Of a stretch of 64,000 bases of DNA, positions 46,125 to 54,202 are shown in pieces; the first letter of the stretch is position 1, and each line of letters begins with the position of its first letter. The position numbers and the translations under genes were made by a program. The notes under the pieces were generated by a model. That model saw only the letters and a program-made list of their open reading frames with translations, was not told the origin of the DNA and ran no database searches. The stretch covers positions 1 to 64,000 of the forward strand of contig CAZICY010000002.1 in assembly GCA_964537955.1 (NCBI GenBank). The letters are read 5' to 3'. This DNA is from Mxb001 sp964537955 (GTDB lineage: Bacteria > Actinomycetota > Actinomycetes > S36-B12).

Positions 46125-46838
46125 CTAGGCCTGGGGGAGGGCCGTCTCGAGCGCCGTGCGCGCGGTGTCGACCGAAGCCCGGAAGGCGTCGGCGGCGGAG
46201 CGAAGCGCTGTGCGCTGCGCCTCGCGGGCCGGCTCGATCGCGTCACGGTACGCCGACCACGCGGCACGGCGCTCCTCGCGCGTCGTCGCGGAGGTCATGG
46301 CCGCCTTCAGGGCCGTCTGGGCATCGGCCGTGGTGGCCTTGAAGGCTGAGTGAGCGGCCGCGACAGCGGTGCGCAACGTGTCGGTCGCCGTCGCCATCGC
46401 TGCGCGGTACGCCGTCACGGGGGCGAGCTGGTCGGCGGGCAGGGTGGCCGTGTCGTAGGCGAGCAGGGCGGCCGCCACCTGCGCTCGGTGCGCGGCCCGT
46501 GCCGCGTCGCGGGCGGCCTCGTCCGCGGCTGCGTCGATCGAGTCACGCAGGGTGTCGCGCGCGGAGTCGAGCGCCTCCCGGAGTGCGGCCTGGTCCTCGT
46601 CGCTCGCCGTCCGGTCCACGCGGCTCTCGAGCCACCGGTCCTTGACCTGCCCGTGGCCCAGTGGAGCACCCGGCCCGTGGCCCTGCTGGTGCCCGGCGCC
46701 CGGTCCTGCGCCGTGGCCCGGCCCGAAGCCGGGCGCCCGGCCCTCGCGAGCATGTGCCGCGGTGGCGCCTGCAGCGACAGCTCCCGTGCCGATGAGCAGG
46801 ATGGCGGCGGTGGTGGCGATCGTGCGTCGAGTGGTCAT
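46125..46838 (-). CDS. Exported helical protein with Gly/His/Pro-rich segment
   Basis: A 237-residue protein with a signal peptide (TTAAILLIGTGAVAAGAT, cleavage near AHA-REG). A flexible segment rich in Gly, Pro and His (about residues 35-62, containing GPGHGAGPGAGHQQGHGPG) precedes a long Ala/Arg/Asp helix bundle up to the end. Five or more histidines in the flexible part could bind metal. The helical part recalls periplasmic Spy/CpxP-like or apolipophorin-like sequences but without their motifs. Function unknown. Confidence 0.65.
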   Translation of the reverse strand: MTTRRTIATTAAILLIGTGAVAAGATAAHAREGRAPGFGPGHGAGPGAGHQQGHGPGAPLGHGQVKDRWLESRVDRTASDEDQAALREALDSARDTLRDSIDAAADEAARDAARAAHRAQVAAALLAYDTATLPADQLAPVTAYRAAMATATDTLRTAVAAAHSAFKATTADAQTALKAAMTSATTREERRAAWSAYRDAIEPAREAQRTALRSAADAFRASVDTARTALETALPQA

Positions 46839-46953
46839 GGCGACTCCCGAGTCCCGGACGCGTGGTTCGCGTCGCTGCTGCCACGCTCGCACGCGACCTG
46901 CGCCAGACGCGCGATCACGGGGCGCTTCCCAGGGGGTCCTCACACAATCCTGA

Positions 46954-46998
46954 CAATCCCCGGCATTCCCCGGGCATTCCCCGGGTATTTCCCGAGGG
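46954..46998. repeat. Four imperfect 11-bp repeats (ATTCCCCGGGC)
   Basis: Units begin at 46954, 46965, 46976 and 46987; the middle two differ at one base. The 11-base period puts every unit on the same DNA face. The array lies in the 187 bases upstream of the exported His-rich protein (minus strand), so it could be an operator array. The core CATTCCCCGG also occurs before the cox promoter. Confidence 0.6.
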
Positions 46999-47025
46999 AT
47001 CCGGTCGTGTCCGGGGCTGAGGTGA

Positions 47026-48129
47026 TCACGCCAGCAGGCGTGAGATCTCGATGGGAGCGGGTGTGGGTGCCTGCGCATAGGTGCAGGACTGCGGTGTCCG
47101 ATCAGGACGCCATCGCGCCCAGGTGGCGACGTGACGGAGCCGATCGCCCTCGAACTGGTCGTAGGCCACCTCGGCCACGAGGACGGGCGCGAGCGGGTGC
47201 CAGGACTGGTCGCGTCCGCGATTCCATCGGTTGATGCCACCGGGTCGTCGCACGCGCCCGTCGGCGGCCGTCGACCATGGGTGCCCCGCGTCGTCGACGA
47301 GGGCGTAGGGCGCGATGTGATCGGTGATCTCGCGACGTTGTGCAGCGGACATCCCCGAGGCTGCCCCGACGTGATGCAGCAGCCCGTGCGCGTCGTAGAG
47401 GCCGAGCAGCAGGGAGCCGACCTGGCTCGGGTCCTTCGCGTGACCTCGCCAGCCGGCGACCACCGCGTCGAGGGTGCGCCGATGCTTGATCTTGAGCAGT
47501 GTGCGCTTGCCGTGGGCGTACGCCGAATCGACGGGCTTGGCGATGAGGCCGTCGAGGCCACCGCCCTCGAACTCGTGGAACCAGCGCGCGGCGACCGCGT
47601 GATCCCGCGTCATCGGCGTGACTGTCAGGGCATCGCACGTGCGTCCCAGGTCATCGAGCTGTGCGCGGCGGGACAGGTAGGCCTGGTCCATCAGCGAGTG
47701 GGTGCCGAGGGCGAGCAGGTCGAAGGCCACGTAGGTCGCGGGGACCTCGCGGGCGAGCCGGCTGACGGTGGCGGAGTCGCTCCGCGGCCTCAGCCGGCTG
47801 CCCAGCGCGGTGAAGTCCAACGCGCCGTCCTGGATGACGACCGCCTCGCCGTCGAGCACGACGCGGTCGGGGAGGGCTTCGAGGAGTGACGCCGTGAGAT
47901 CGGGGAAGGCGTAGGACAGGTCGTCTCCGCCCCTGCCCTGCAGGAGGATGCGGTCACCGCAGCGGAAGGCGAGCATCCGGTAGCCATCCCACTTCGGCTC
48001 GAACGCCAGGTCGGTGCGATCGGGAATCGCGTCCCCCGCGGGGGAGGCGAGCATCGGGCTCACGGGGGGCACCACCGGGAGGTCCCAGTCGCTCCCGTCG
48101 ACGGCGCTTGCGCGCGGACCCCGTGCCAT
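47026..48129 (-). CDS. ATP-dependent DNA ligase (LigC/LigD ligase type)
   Basis: A 367-residue ATP-dependent DNA ligase. The nucleotidyl-accepting Lys is in FEPKWDGYRM (motif KWDGYR), followed by LDGEAVVIQ, YVAFDLLALG, GLIAKPVDSAY and TLLKIKHRRTLDAVV. The C-terminal OB domain contains VAEVAYDQFEGDRLRHVA. It would seal nicks or ends in repair together with the stand-alone polymerase at 41,555. The start is ATG 48129, with CACCAT six bases upstream. Confidence 0.93.
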   Translation of the reverse strand: MARGPRASAVDGSDWDLPVVPPVSPMLASPAGDAIPDRTDLAFEPKWDGYRMLAFRCGDRILLQGRGGDDLSYAFPDLTASLLEALPDRVVLDGEAVVIQDGALDFTALGSRLRPRSDSATVSRLAREVPATYVAFDLLALGTHSLMDQAYLSRRAQLDDLGRTCDALTVTPMTRDHAVAARWFHEFEGGGLDGLIAKPVDSAYAHGKRTLLKIKHRRTLDAVVAGWRGHAKDPSQVGSLLLGLYDAHGLLHHVGAASGMSAAQRREITDHIAPYALVDDAGHPWSTAADGRVRRPGGINRWNRGRDQSWHPLAPVLVAEVAYDQFEGDRLRHVATWARWRPDRTPQSCTYAQAPTPAPIEISRLLA

Positions 48130-48135
48130 GCAGCG

Positions 48136-48167
48136 ATGGTGGCATGGGGCGCGCGTGCGCGTAGCAT
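48136..48167. promoter_or_regulatory. Divergent leaderless promoters, ligase and zapE-like gene
   Basis: On the minus strand CACCAT (48136-48141) ends six bases before ATG 48129. On the plus strand TAGCAT (48162-48167) ends seven bases before GTG 48175. The two start codons are only 45 bases apart. Confidence 0.45.
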
Positions 48168-48174
48168 CCGGCAC

Positions 48175-49215
48175 GTGCCCGGACGCCTCGTCGATCGAGA
48201 CCCTCACGTCTCGCCGGAGCGCCTCCTCACCGACCTGGTGCCTCCGCCTCACTTCGCGCAGGTGCGCTTCAGCACCTACGCGCCGGCTCCCGATCAGCCG
48301 AGCCAGACCGCCGCCGTGGCGGCCCTCGAGGCCTTCGCCGCACGGCTGGGCGAGCGCCCTGGGCGCAGGTGGCGAAGGCGTGCCGCACCGCCCGAGGAGC
48401 GCGCCGGCGTCTACCTCGACGGGGGCTTCGGGGTCGGCAAGACACACCTGCTCGCCTCGCTCTGGCACGTCGCCCCAGAACCGCGGGCCTACGGCACCTT
48501 CGTGGAGTACACCAACCTCGTCGGCGCCCTGGGATTCGCCGAGGCGGTGGCGCGGTTGTCGGCGTACCGGCTGGTCTGCATCGATGAGTTCGAGCTCGAC
48601 GATCCCGGCGACACCGTGCTCATGTCGACGCTGCTCGGGACTCTCGTGGACGCCGGCGTGCGGCTCGCGGCGACGTCCAACACCCTGCCCGAGCGCCTGG
48701 GAGAGGAGCGCTTCGCCGCAGAGGACTTCCTCCGCGAGATCCAGGGTCTGTCCTCCCACTTCGACGTGGTGCGCATCGACGGTGAGGACTACCGCCACCG
48801 CGGCGCGCCCCTCGCCCCTGCGCCATCCGACGACGACGCCGTGGTCGCGGCCGCGGAGGCGATGCCCGGCGCGACGCTCGATGACTGGCGCGAGCTTCAG
48901 CGACACCTCGGCCGGGTCCATCCCTCGCGCTATTCGGCGCTCCTCGATGGCGTGAGCGGGGTGCACCTCACGCAGGTGCGCACTCTCACCGACCAGGTCG
49001 AGGCGCTGCGCACGGTCGTGCTCGTCGACCGTCTCTACGACCGCGACATCCCTGTCCGCGCGTCAGGCGTGCCGCTGGATCGCCTGTTCTCCGAGGAGAT
49101 GCTCCAGGGCGGATACCGCAAGAAGTACCGCCGGGCCCTCTCTCGGATCATCGCCCTGGCTCGCGCGGGCGACACGCGCGAAGATAGGGCGAGCGGACCC
49201 TTCGTCATGCCATAG
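48175..49215 (+). CDS. zapE: ZapE/AFG1-family P-loop ATPase
   Basis: A 346-residue AFG1-type ATPase. Walker A is YLDGGFGVGKTHLLAS, Walker B LVCIDEFELDDPGDT, sensor 1 LAATSNTLPERLG. In proteobacteria ZapE acts at the division ring, and the mitochondrial homologue handles misassembled membrane proteins; the actinobacterial role is less studied. GTG 48175 gives the family-like start; the frame extends a little further upstream. It is divergent from the ligase gene. Confidence 0.9.
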   Translation: MPGRLVDRDPHVSPERLLTDLVPPPHFAQVRFSTYAPAPDQPSQTAAVAALEAFAARLGERPGRRWRRRAAPPEERAGVYLDGGFGVGKTHLLASLWHVAPEPRAYGTFVEYTNLVGALGFAEAVARLSAYRLVCIDEFELDDPGDTVLMSTLLGTLVDAGVRLAATSNTLPERLGEERFAAEDFLREIQGLSSHFDVVRIDGEDYRHRGAPLAPAPSDDDAVVAAAEAMPGATLDDWRELQRHLGRVHPSRYSALLDGVSGVHLTQVRTLTDQVEALRTVVLVDRLYDRDIPVRASGVPLDRLFSEEMLQGGYRKKYRRALSRIIALARAGDTREDRASGPFVMP

Positions 49216-49222
49216 TCCCGGC

Positions 49223-49489
49223 ATGGAAATGACCGGATTCTTCAGCGTCCTGGGCGTGGGCATCGTCATCGGCGTCATCGCCCGGATCCTCGTGCCCAGC
49301 ATGCAGCCCATCGGGTGCCTCATGACGATCATCTGCGGCATCGTGGGCGCCGCCATCGGGACGTGGATCGGAGTGCAGTTCTTCGACCAGGTGTGGGGCT
49401 TCAGCTGGCTCACGCTCATCCTGCAGATCCTGGTCGCCACGATCCTGGTCGCGATCGTCGCTGCACTCTTCCGCAAAAGCTCGGCCTAG
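49223..49489 (+). CDS. GlsB/YeaQ/YmgE-family membrane protein
   Basis: An 88-residue protein with three hydrophobic helices: VLGVGIVIGVIARILVP, TIICGIVGAAIGTWIGV and LILQILVATILVAIVAALFR. The Gly-rich IGVIARILVPSMQPIG and GIVGAAIG pattern is that of the transglycosylase-associated (GlsB) family, linked to envelope stress. It is two bases before the next membrane protein gene. Confidence 0.85.
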   Translation: MEMTGFFSVLGVGIVIGVIARILVPSMQPIGCLMTIICGIVGAAIGTWIGVQFFDQVWGFSWLTLILQILVATILVAIVAALFRKSSA

Positions 49490-49491
49490 CC

Positions 49492-50331
49492 ATGGGTGCG
49501 TGGAGCAACAGCAGGGAGCTCACCCGGCAGTCGTGGGCGGTGCTGAAGGACAACCGCTACCTCATGGCGTATCCCGTCGTGGGGATCGCCTTCGGGATCG
49601 TCCCCTTCGCGGTGGTGTTCGCCGGCGTGCTCGCGCTTGCGGCCAACCTCAATTGGGTCGGCTGGGGCCTGGTCGTCCTGGGCGTCTACCTGCTTGCGCT
49701 CGTCGGCACCTGGATCCAGGCGGGGCTCACGGTGAGCGCGGCAGCCGAGCTGGAGGGAGGGCATTCCTCCCTCGGGCATGGGCTCTCCACGGCCATGGGC
49801 AGGTTCGGGCGCCTGGCGCGGTGGGCCTTCGTGAGCGCCGTGGTGGGCGCCATCCTCGGGGCCGTGCGCGGCAACGACAGTGGCGGCATCGCCTCCGTGA
49901 TCTTCCGCAATGTGCTCGCAGCCACCGCCGGTGTCATGTGGCAGCTCATCACGTTCTTCGTGATGCCGGCCATGATGCTCGACGATCTCGGCATGATCGA
50001 CGCGATCAAGAAGTCGGCCTCCACCTTCAAGCAGCGGTGGGGGACGCAGATGTCGGGCGGAGTGCGCATCGGCGGCCTGATCGGTCTCATCGTCATCCTG
50101 CCCGCCACTCTCGTGCTGGCCGGCGGCGTCGTTCTCACGGTGGTCGGCTACGTGGCGCCGGGTATCGCGCTCGCCGTCGTGGGCCTGCTCGCGCTGCTCG
50201 TCGGCGGGCTCATCCTCAGCGCCATCCGGGGGGTGTTCTCGGTCGTGCTCTACCGCTACGCGACCCAGGGGGTGCTCGAGGGGGGCTTCACCGAGCAGCA
50301 GCTGGCCGGGGCGGTCAAGGTCAAGGCGTAG
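49492..50331 (+). CDS. Multi-span membrane protein (DUF6159-like)
   Basis: A 279-residue membrane protein with about six helices, for example VVGIAFGIVPFAVVFAGVLA and LAGGVVLTVVGYVAPGIALA. The N-terminus SRELTRQSWAVLKDNRYLMAYPVV and the middle FVMPAMMLDDLGMIDAIKKS are typical of a conserved family of uncharacterised bacterial membrane proteins. It lies two bases after the GlsB gene. Function unknown. Confidence 0.75.
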   Translation: MGAWSNSRELTRQSWAVLKDNRYLMAYPVVGIAFGIVPFAVVFAGVLALAANLNWVGWGLVVLGVYLLALVGTWIQAGLTVSAAAELEGGHSSLGHGLSTAMGRFGRLARWAFVSAVVGAILGAVRGNDSGGIASVIFRNVLAATAGVMWQLITFFVMPAMMLDDLGMIDAIKKSASTFKQRWGTQMSGGVRIGGLIGLIVILPATLVLAGGVVLTVVGYVAPGIALAVVGLLALLVGGLILSAIRGVFSVVLYRYATQGVLEGGFTEQQLAGAVKVKA

Positions 50332-50707
50332 GCCAGGCGAGGCCTGCGGACGCGACCGCCGACGGCAGGGCGCGCGCCAGCCCCGAGACGTCCCTGGCTC
50401 GCGCGAGGTCGTCGCTGCCGAGCAGCATGACCACCTGCCCGTCGTCGCATTGGGCCACCACGCAAGCCTCGCGCCCGGCCGTCGCAGCCGTGACCTCGGG
50501 CGTGCGCTCGTTGCGGTGCACGACGTCGAAGGGCACGGGGAGGGTGGCGACGTAGGCGTCCCACTCCCGACGGCGTCGGACGGGGGAGTGGGTGATGTCG
50601 CAGAGCGTGCAGTGGCGGCCGGCCATCTTGCCGGCGATGTAGGCGATCTCCCCGCGCAGGCCGCCGTCGGCGTCGTAGACGCCGATGAGTCGTCGGACCT
50701 CCTGCAT
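50321..50707 (-). CDS. Small cytosolic protein with CxxC motif
   Basis: A 128-residue protein with GVYDADGGLRGEIAYIAGKM followed by HCTLCDITHSPVRRRREWD. The CTLC pair could be redox-active or bind metal. It has no signal peptide. A CACCAT hexamer ends six bases before the ATG, and GGAGG is also present, so both leaderless and ribosome-binding-site starts are possible. Related sequences in actinobacteria are, to my knowledge, uncharacterised. It overlaps the convergent gene by 11 bases. Confidence 0.6.
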   Translation of the reverse strand: MQEVRRLIGVYDADGGLRGEIAYIAGKMAGRHCTLCDITHSPVRRRREWDAYVATLPVPFDVVHRNERTPEVTAATAGREACVVAQCDDGQVVMLLGSDDLARARDVSGLARALPSAVASAGLAWPTP

Positions 50708-50776
50708 GCCTCCATGGTGGTGGAACGCAAGGGAATCCGCGACCGGGATTGCCGTGGTGCCGCGAGGTGGAGGCGG

Positions 50777-51205
50777 CTAGAGGCCCAGGGCCGCGGCTCG
50801 CTCGAGCTTTGCCTGTGTCAGCAGGGCGCGCAGGTCCGGTTCCTTCGGTCCCGCGGCTCGAACCTTGACGTGCCGAATTCGGGCACCTGTCCCTTCCAGG
50901 ATCCCTTGCTCGTCATCAAGTGCGTCGGCGTGAAAGAAGCCGAGGTTCACCCAGGCGCGCTGGGGGGCGATGTATGCGTAGGACTCGCTCATCTTCTTCT
51001 CGCCCCAGCCATAGGCGGCGACGCCTTCACCCACCCGAGGAACTTCGACAACGTCGGGATGGATCTCCGCGATGAGGCCCCTCATGCGCCGGGCCAGAGC
51101 CGCGATGTCATCGGGACGACTGCTGACGATCTCGTCAAACGTCCCCAGGCGGGTTATCGAGATCACGCTTGACTCCTTGTGCTCGACGATGGCAGGACGA
51201 GCCAT
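50777..51205 (-). CDS. DUF1801-like domain protein
   Basis: A 142-residue protein with ALARRMRGLIAEIHPDVVEV, YGWGEKKMSESYAYIAPQRA and VNLGFFHADALDD, fitting the YdhG/DUF1801 fold found in proteins of unknown function. ATG 51205 is used; the frame extends into the tRNA-Val gene and is not plausible further upstream. A later start near ISITRLG is possible. Confidence 0.7.
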   Translation of the reverse strand: MARPAIVEHKESSVISITRLGTFDEIVSSRPDDIAALARRMRGLIAEIHPDVVEVPRVGEGVAAYGWGEKKMSESYAYIAPQRAWVNLGFFHADALDDEQGILEGTGARIRHVKVRAAGPKEPDLRALLTQAKLERAAALGL

Positions 51206-51213
51206 AGCGGAGA

Positions 51214-51289
51214 TGGTGGGCGATACAGGATTTGAACCTGTGACCTCTTCCGTGTCAAGGAAGCGCGCTAGCCCCTGCGCCAATCGCCC
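51214..51289 (-). tRNA. tRNA-Val (anticodon GAC), CCA encoded
   Basis: Acceptor GGGCGAT pairs with ATCGCCC; anticodon stem CTTCC/GGAAG with loop TTGACAC gives GAC; T-arm GTTCAAATC is present; discriminator A is followed by an encoded CCA at 51214-51216. It is the first of three tRNAs on the minus strand. Confidence 0.96.
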
Positions 51290-51352
51290 GTGCGGGTGGT
51301 GCCCTTGCCTGTCTGCAACTGCCGGTGGTGCTCAACTGCTGGTGGTGCTGCG

Positions 51353-51423
51353 AGGTGGAGACGGGATTTGAACCCGTGTAGAGGGATTTGCAGTCCCTTG
51401 CCTCGCCTCTCGGCCACTCCACC
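51353..51423 (-). tRNA. tRNA-Cys (anticodon GCA)
   Basis: Acceptor GGTGGAG pairs with CTCCACC, discriminator T (U73, as expected for Cys), anticodon loop CTGCAAA gives GCA, T-arm GTTCAAATC. CCA is not encoded. Confidence 0.96.
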
Positions 51424-51445
51424 GAAAGGTCTCGTGGACCCTTCG

Positions 51446-51518
51446 AGCGGACGACGGGACTCGAACCCGCGACCCTCACCTTGGCAAGGTGATGCGCTAC
51501 CAACTGCGCTACGTCCGC
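51446..51518 (-). tRNA. tRNA-Gly (anticodon GCC)
   Basis: Acceptor GCGGACG pairs with CGTCCGC, anticodon stem CACCT/AGGTG with loop TGCCA centre gives GCC, T-arm GTTCGAGTC, discriminator T. CCA is not encoded. Confidence 0.96.
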
Positions 51519-51610
51519 GCGGACGGCGCCCGGGGGCGCCGCCAGGGAGACGACGATAGCCGACACGCCGAGTGAGCCTCAACGCGCCCCCGAGGCGACA
51601 GGATGGGCAC

Positions 51611-52642
51611 GTGACGTCTGCCGGCCCCGAGCCGGTCGCCCATCTGGGCGGCCTCATCGCCCGCAACCTCGTCGAGGTGAGCGCGGATCCGCGCGTCCTG
51701 GACCGAGGGGGCCGATGGGCCGTCGCTGTCCCCTACGACGGCATACCCGTCTTCGCGCGCTTCGCGGACTGGCAGCCGGGCCCACCCGAGGCGGTGGCCG
51801 GTGCGTGGCGCGGACCGACGGCCTGGGCGACGTCGCTGGACCGCGACGGCTACGTGGCGGCGGTCGAGCGCATCCGCTCGCGCATCGCCGCGGGCGAGGT
51901 CTACCAGGCCAACGTCTGCAGGGTCCTCCGGGCGGAGGTGCCCGATCCTGGACGCGCGGACGTGGGCGGACTGCACGCGCTGCTGTGCCAGGGAAACCCC
52001 GCGCCGCACGCGGCCATGATCCGCATCCCCGGGGTGATCGAGATCGCCAGCGCATCCCCCGAGCTCTTCCTGGCGCGCACGGGCGACGTGCTCGAGACCG
52101 GACCCATCAAGGGGACGGGGCGGACCTCCAGCGACCTGCTGCCCAAGGATCGCGCCGAGAACGTCATGATCGTGGATCTCATGCGCAACGACCTGTCCCG
52201 CGTCTGCCGCACCGGCAGCGTCACCGTGCCCGCGCTCCTCGCCGAGGAAGCGCACCCCGGCCTGGTGCACCTGGTGAGCAGGGTCCGCGGACGGCTCGAG
52301 CCCGACGCGCGCTGGACCGACGTCCTCGAGGCCACCTTCCCTCCGGGGTCGGTCACGGGCGCGCCCAAGGTCGCCGCGATGGCCTGCATCGACGAGGTGG
52401 AATCGGCTCCGCGCGAGGTCTACTGCGGTGCCGTCGGCTGGGTCGACGCCGACGACGCCACCGCGAGCCTCGGCGTCGCCATCCGCACCTTCTGGGTCCG
52501 GGACGGGGAGGTCCGCTTCGGCACGGGCGCCGGGATCACCTGGTCCTCCGATCCCGAGGGCGAATGGCGCGAGACTGAGCTCAAGGCCGAGCGGCTCATC
52601 GCGCTCGCCGGCCGGTCATGGGAAGGGAGCGTGACGCCGTGA
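51611..52642 (+). CDS. pabB: Aminodeoxychorismate synthase component I
   Basis: A 343-residue chorismate-binding enzyme. YVAAVERIRSRIAAGEVYQA, the nucleophile Lys in ETGPIKGTGR (PIKGT marks PabB), RAENVMIVDLMRNDLSRVC and SVTGAPKVAAM are diagnostic. It makes 4-amino-4-deoxychorismate for folate. GTG 51611 has AGGA eight bases upstream; GTG 51572 is an alternative start. Its TGA overlaps pabC (GTGA). No pabA glutaminase is adjacent. Confidence 0.92.
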   Translation: MTSAGPEPVAHLGGLIARNLVEVSADPRVLDRGGRWAVAVPYDGIPVFARFADWQPGPPEAVAGAWRGPTAWATSLDRDGYVAAVERIRSRIAAGEVYQANVCRVLRAEVPDPGRADVGGLHALLCQGNPAPHAAMIRIPGVIEIASASPELFLARTGDVLETGPIKGTGRTSSDLLPKDRAENVMIVDLMRNDLSRVCRTGSVTVPALLAEEAHPGLVHLVSRVRGRLEPDARWTDVLEATFPPGSVTGAPKVAAMACIDEVESAPREVYCGAVGWVDADDATASLGVAIRTFWVRDGEVRFGTGAGITWSSDPEGEWRETELKAERLIALAGRSWEGSVTP

Positions 52643-53472
52643 GGTTCTGGCTGTCGCACGCAGGCGGCCTGGTCGACGCGAGCGAGGCCAGGGTGTCCGT
52701 GCTCGACCACGGCTTCACCGTCGCAGACGGAGTCTTCGAGACGCTGAAGGTGGCCGACGGGGCAGCCTTCGCGCTCAGCCGCCACGTGGACCGGCTCATG
52801 CGCAGCGCAGGAGCGATGGGGCTGCCCGCGCCCGATCGCGCACAGGTGGTGAGCGCCGTACGCGAGACAGTCGAGGCCAATGCCCCACTGCTCGGAGCGC
52901 TCGGACGGCTCAGGATCACCTACACCGCGGGGGACGCCCCGCTCGGCAGCGATCGCGGCGAAGCAGGTCCCACGCTCGTCGTCGCAGTGTCGGCGATGCA
53001 TCCCTGGCCGGAGTCCGCCGCCGTCATCACCGTCCCGTGGCCCCGCAATGAGCGAAGCCCCCTTGCCGGCGTGAAGTCGACGTCGTACGCCGAGAACGTG
53101 CTGGCGCTGGCGCGCGCGCACGATCACGGTGCGGGCGAGGCGCTCCTTCCCGACACGCAGGGCCGCTTGTGCGAGGGGACGGGCAGCAACGTCTTCCTCG
53201 TGCTCGACGGCCGTCTCCTCACCCCTTCGCTCGCGACGGGATGCCTGCCGGGCATCACGCGCGAGCTGGTCCTGGAGTGGTCGGATGCGGTCGAGGACGA
53301 CGTGCCGCTCGCAGCCCTGGAGGCCGCGGAGGAGGTCTTCATCACCTCCTCGACGCGGGACGTGCAGCCCGTGCACCGCGTCGACTCCCGCAGCCTCGCG
53401 GCGCCGGGACCGGTCACTGCCGAGGTGCGCGACGAGTTCCGGCGGCGCTCTCGCGCTGACGTCGACCCCTGA
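52639..53472 (+). CDS. pabC: Aminodeoxychorismate lyase (class IV aminotransferase fold)
   Basis: A 277-residue PLP enzyme of fold type IV. Recognisable blocks are VLDHGFTVADGVFETL, the PLP Lys in LAGVKSTSYAENVLAL, and GRLCEGTGSNVFLVLDGR with PSLATGCLPGITRELV. Next to pabB it most likely releases pyruvate to give 4-aminobenzoate; a branched-chain or D-amino-acid aminotransferase role is less likely. The GTG overlaps the pabB stop. Confidence 0.88.
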   Translation: MRFWLSHAGGLVDASEARVSVLDHGFTVADGVFETLKVADGAAFALSRHVDRLMRSAGAMGLPAPDRAQVVSAVRETVEANAPLLGALGRLRITYTAGDAPLGSDRGEAGPTLVVAVSAMHPWPESAAVITVPWPRNERSPLAGVKSTSYAENVLALARAHDHGAGEALLPDTQGRLCEGTGSNVFLVLDGRLLTPSLATGCLPGITRELVLEWSDAVEDDVPLAALEAAEEVFITSSTRDVQPVHRVDSRSLAAPGPVTAEVRDEFRRRSRADVDP

Positions 53473-53479
53473 TCGGGGC

Positions 53480-53485
53480 TACCGT
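53480..53485 (+). promoter_or_regulatory. Candidate -10 hexamer TACCGT
   Basis: TACCGT ends six bases before ATG 53492, with no ribosome-binding site. The same hexamer and spacing occur before the lipoprotein gene at 62241. Confidence 0.5.
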
Positions 53486-53491
53486 TGCGGG

Positions 53492-54043
53492 ATGAGCGCG
53501 CGGCCCGACGAGCCCGAGACAGGGCCTGATCGCGACCGAGACCGTGACCGTCCGCATCGCCTGCGCGAGGGCTTCGAGGACGCCGTCGAGGGCCTGGAGG
53601 AGCGCGCCGAGGATCTCGCCGAGGACCTGGTCGAGGGCTTCGAGGAGACCGTCGACCGGGTGCTGCCCCCGCACATGCGCGCGCGAGCCTGGGCCCGGCG
53701 GCGCCGCTCGACGCATGTGATGTGGCAGGCCGGCGTCCTCATCTTGGGCTTCGGCCTCGTGCTGGCCGGCATCGCCATGCTCGTCTTGCCCGGTCCCGGC
53801 TGGGCCACGATCATCCTGGGCTTCATCGTGCTGGCGTCCGAGTACGCCTGGGCGAGCCGGCTCCTGGATCCAGTGAAGCGTTGGGCAAAGCGAGCGGCCG
53901 ATGCCGCGCTGGACCCACGCGTGCGCAGGCGCAACCTCATCATCGCCGGCGCGCTCGTCATGGCGGGGGTCGCCCTCGCGTGGTGGTACGTCGCGACCTT
54001 CGGCCTGTCCCTGCAGCCGGTCACGGGGCTGCTCCCCGGCTAG
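53492..54043 (+). CDS. TIGR02611/PGPGW-family membrane protein
   Basis: A 183-residue protein. The N-terminal 75 residues are charged (Asp-Arg repeats, then coiled-coil LEERAEDLAEDLVEGFEETV). The membrane part has GVLILGFGLVLAGIAMLVLP, the PGPGW motif (VLPGPGWATI), IILGFIVLASEYAWA and a C-terminal third helix IIAGALVMAGVALAWW. PGPGW proteins are widespread in actinobacteria with unknown role. tRNA-Val follows. Confidence 0.82.
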   Translation: MSARPDEPETGPDRDRDRDRPHRLREGFEDAVEGLEERAEDLAEDLVEGFEETVDRVLPPHMRARAWARRRRSTHVMWQAGVLILGFGLVLAGIAMLVLPGPGWATIILGFIVLASEYAWASRLLDPVKRWAKRAADAALDPRVRRRNLIIAGALVMAGVALAWWYVATFGLSLQPVTGLLPG

Positions 54044-54078
54044 ACCGGTGCGGTAGTCTCACGGTCCGCACCACGAGC

Positions 54079-54150
<72 letters not shown>

Positions 54151-54202
54151 CCGGACTCTTGCGCTCCCGCGGGAGCCTGCGACGCCTCACCGGGGAGGAT
54201 CC

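Noticed and set aside
46954..46998. CRISPR array
   Set aside because: Units are 11 bases without spacers, so this is a short tandem repeat.
51205..51283. N-terminal extension of the DUF1801-like gene into tRNA-Val
   Set aside because: The extension runs through the tRNA gene and reads as tRNA antisense sequence; ATG 51205 fits better.
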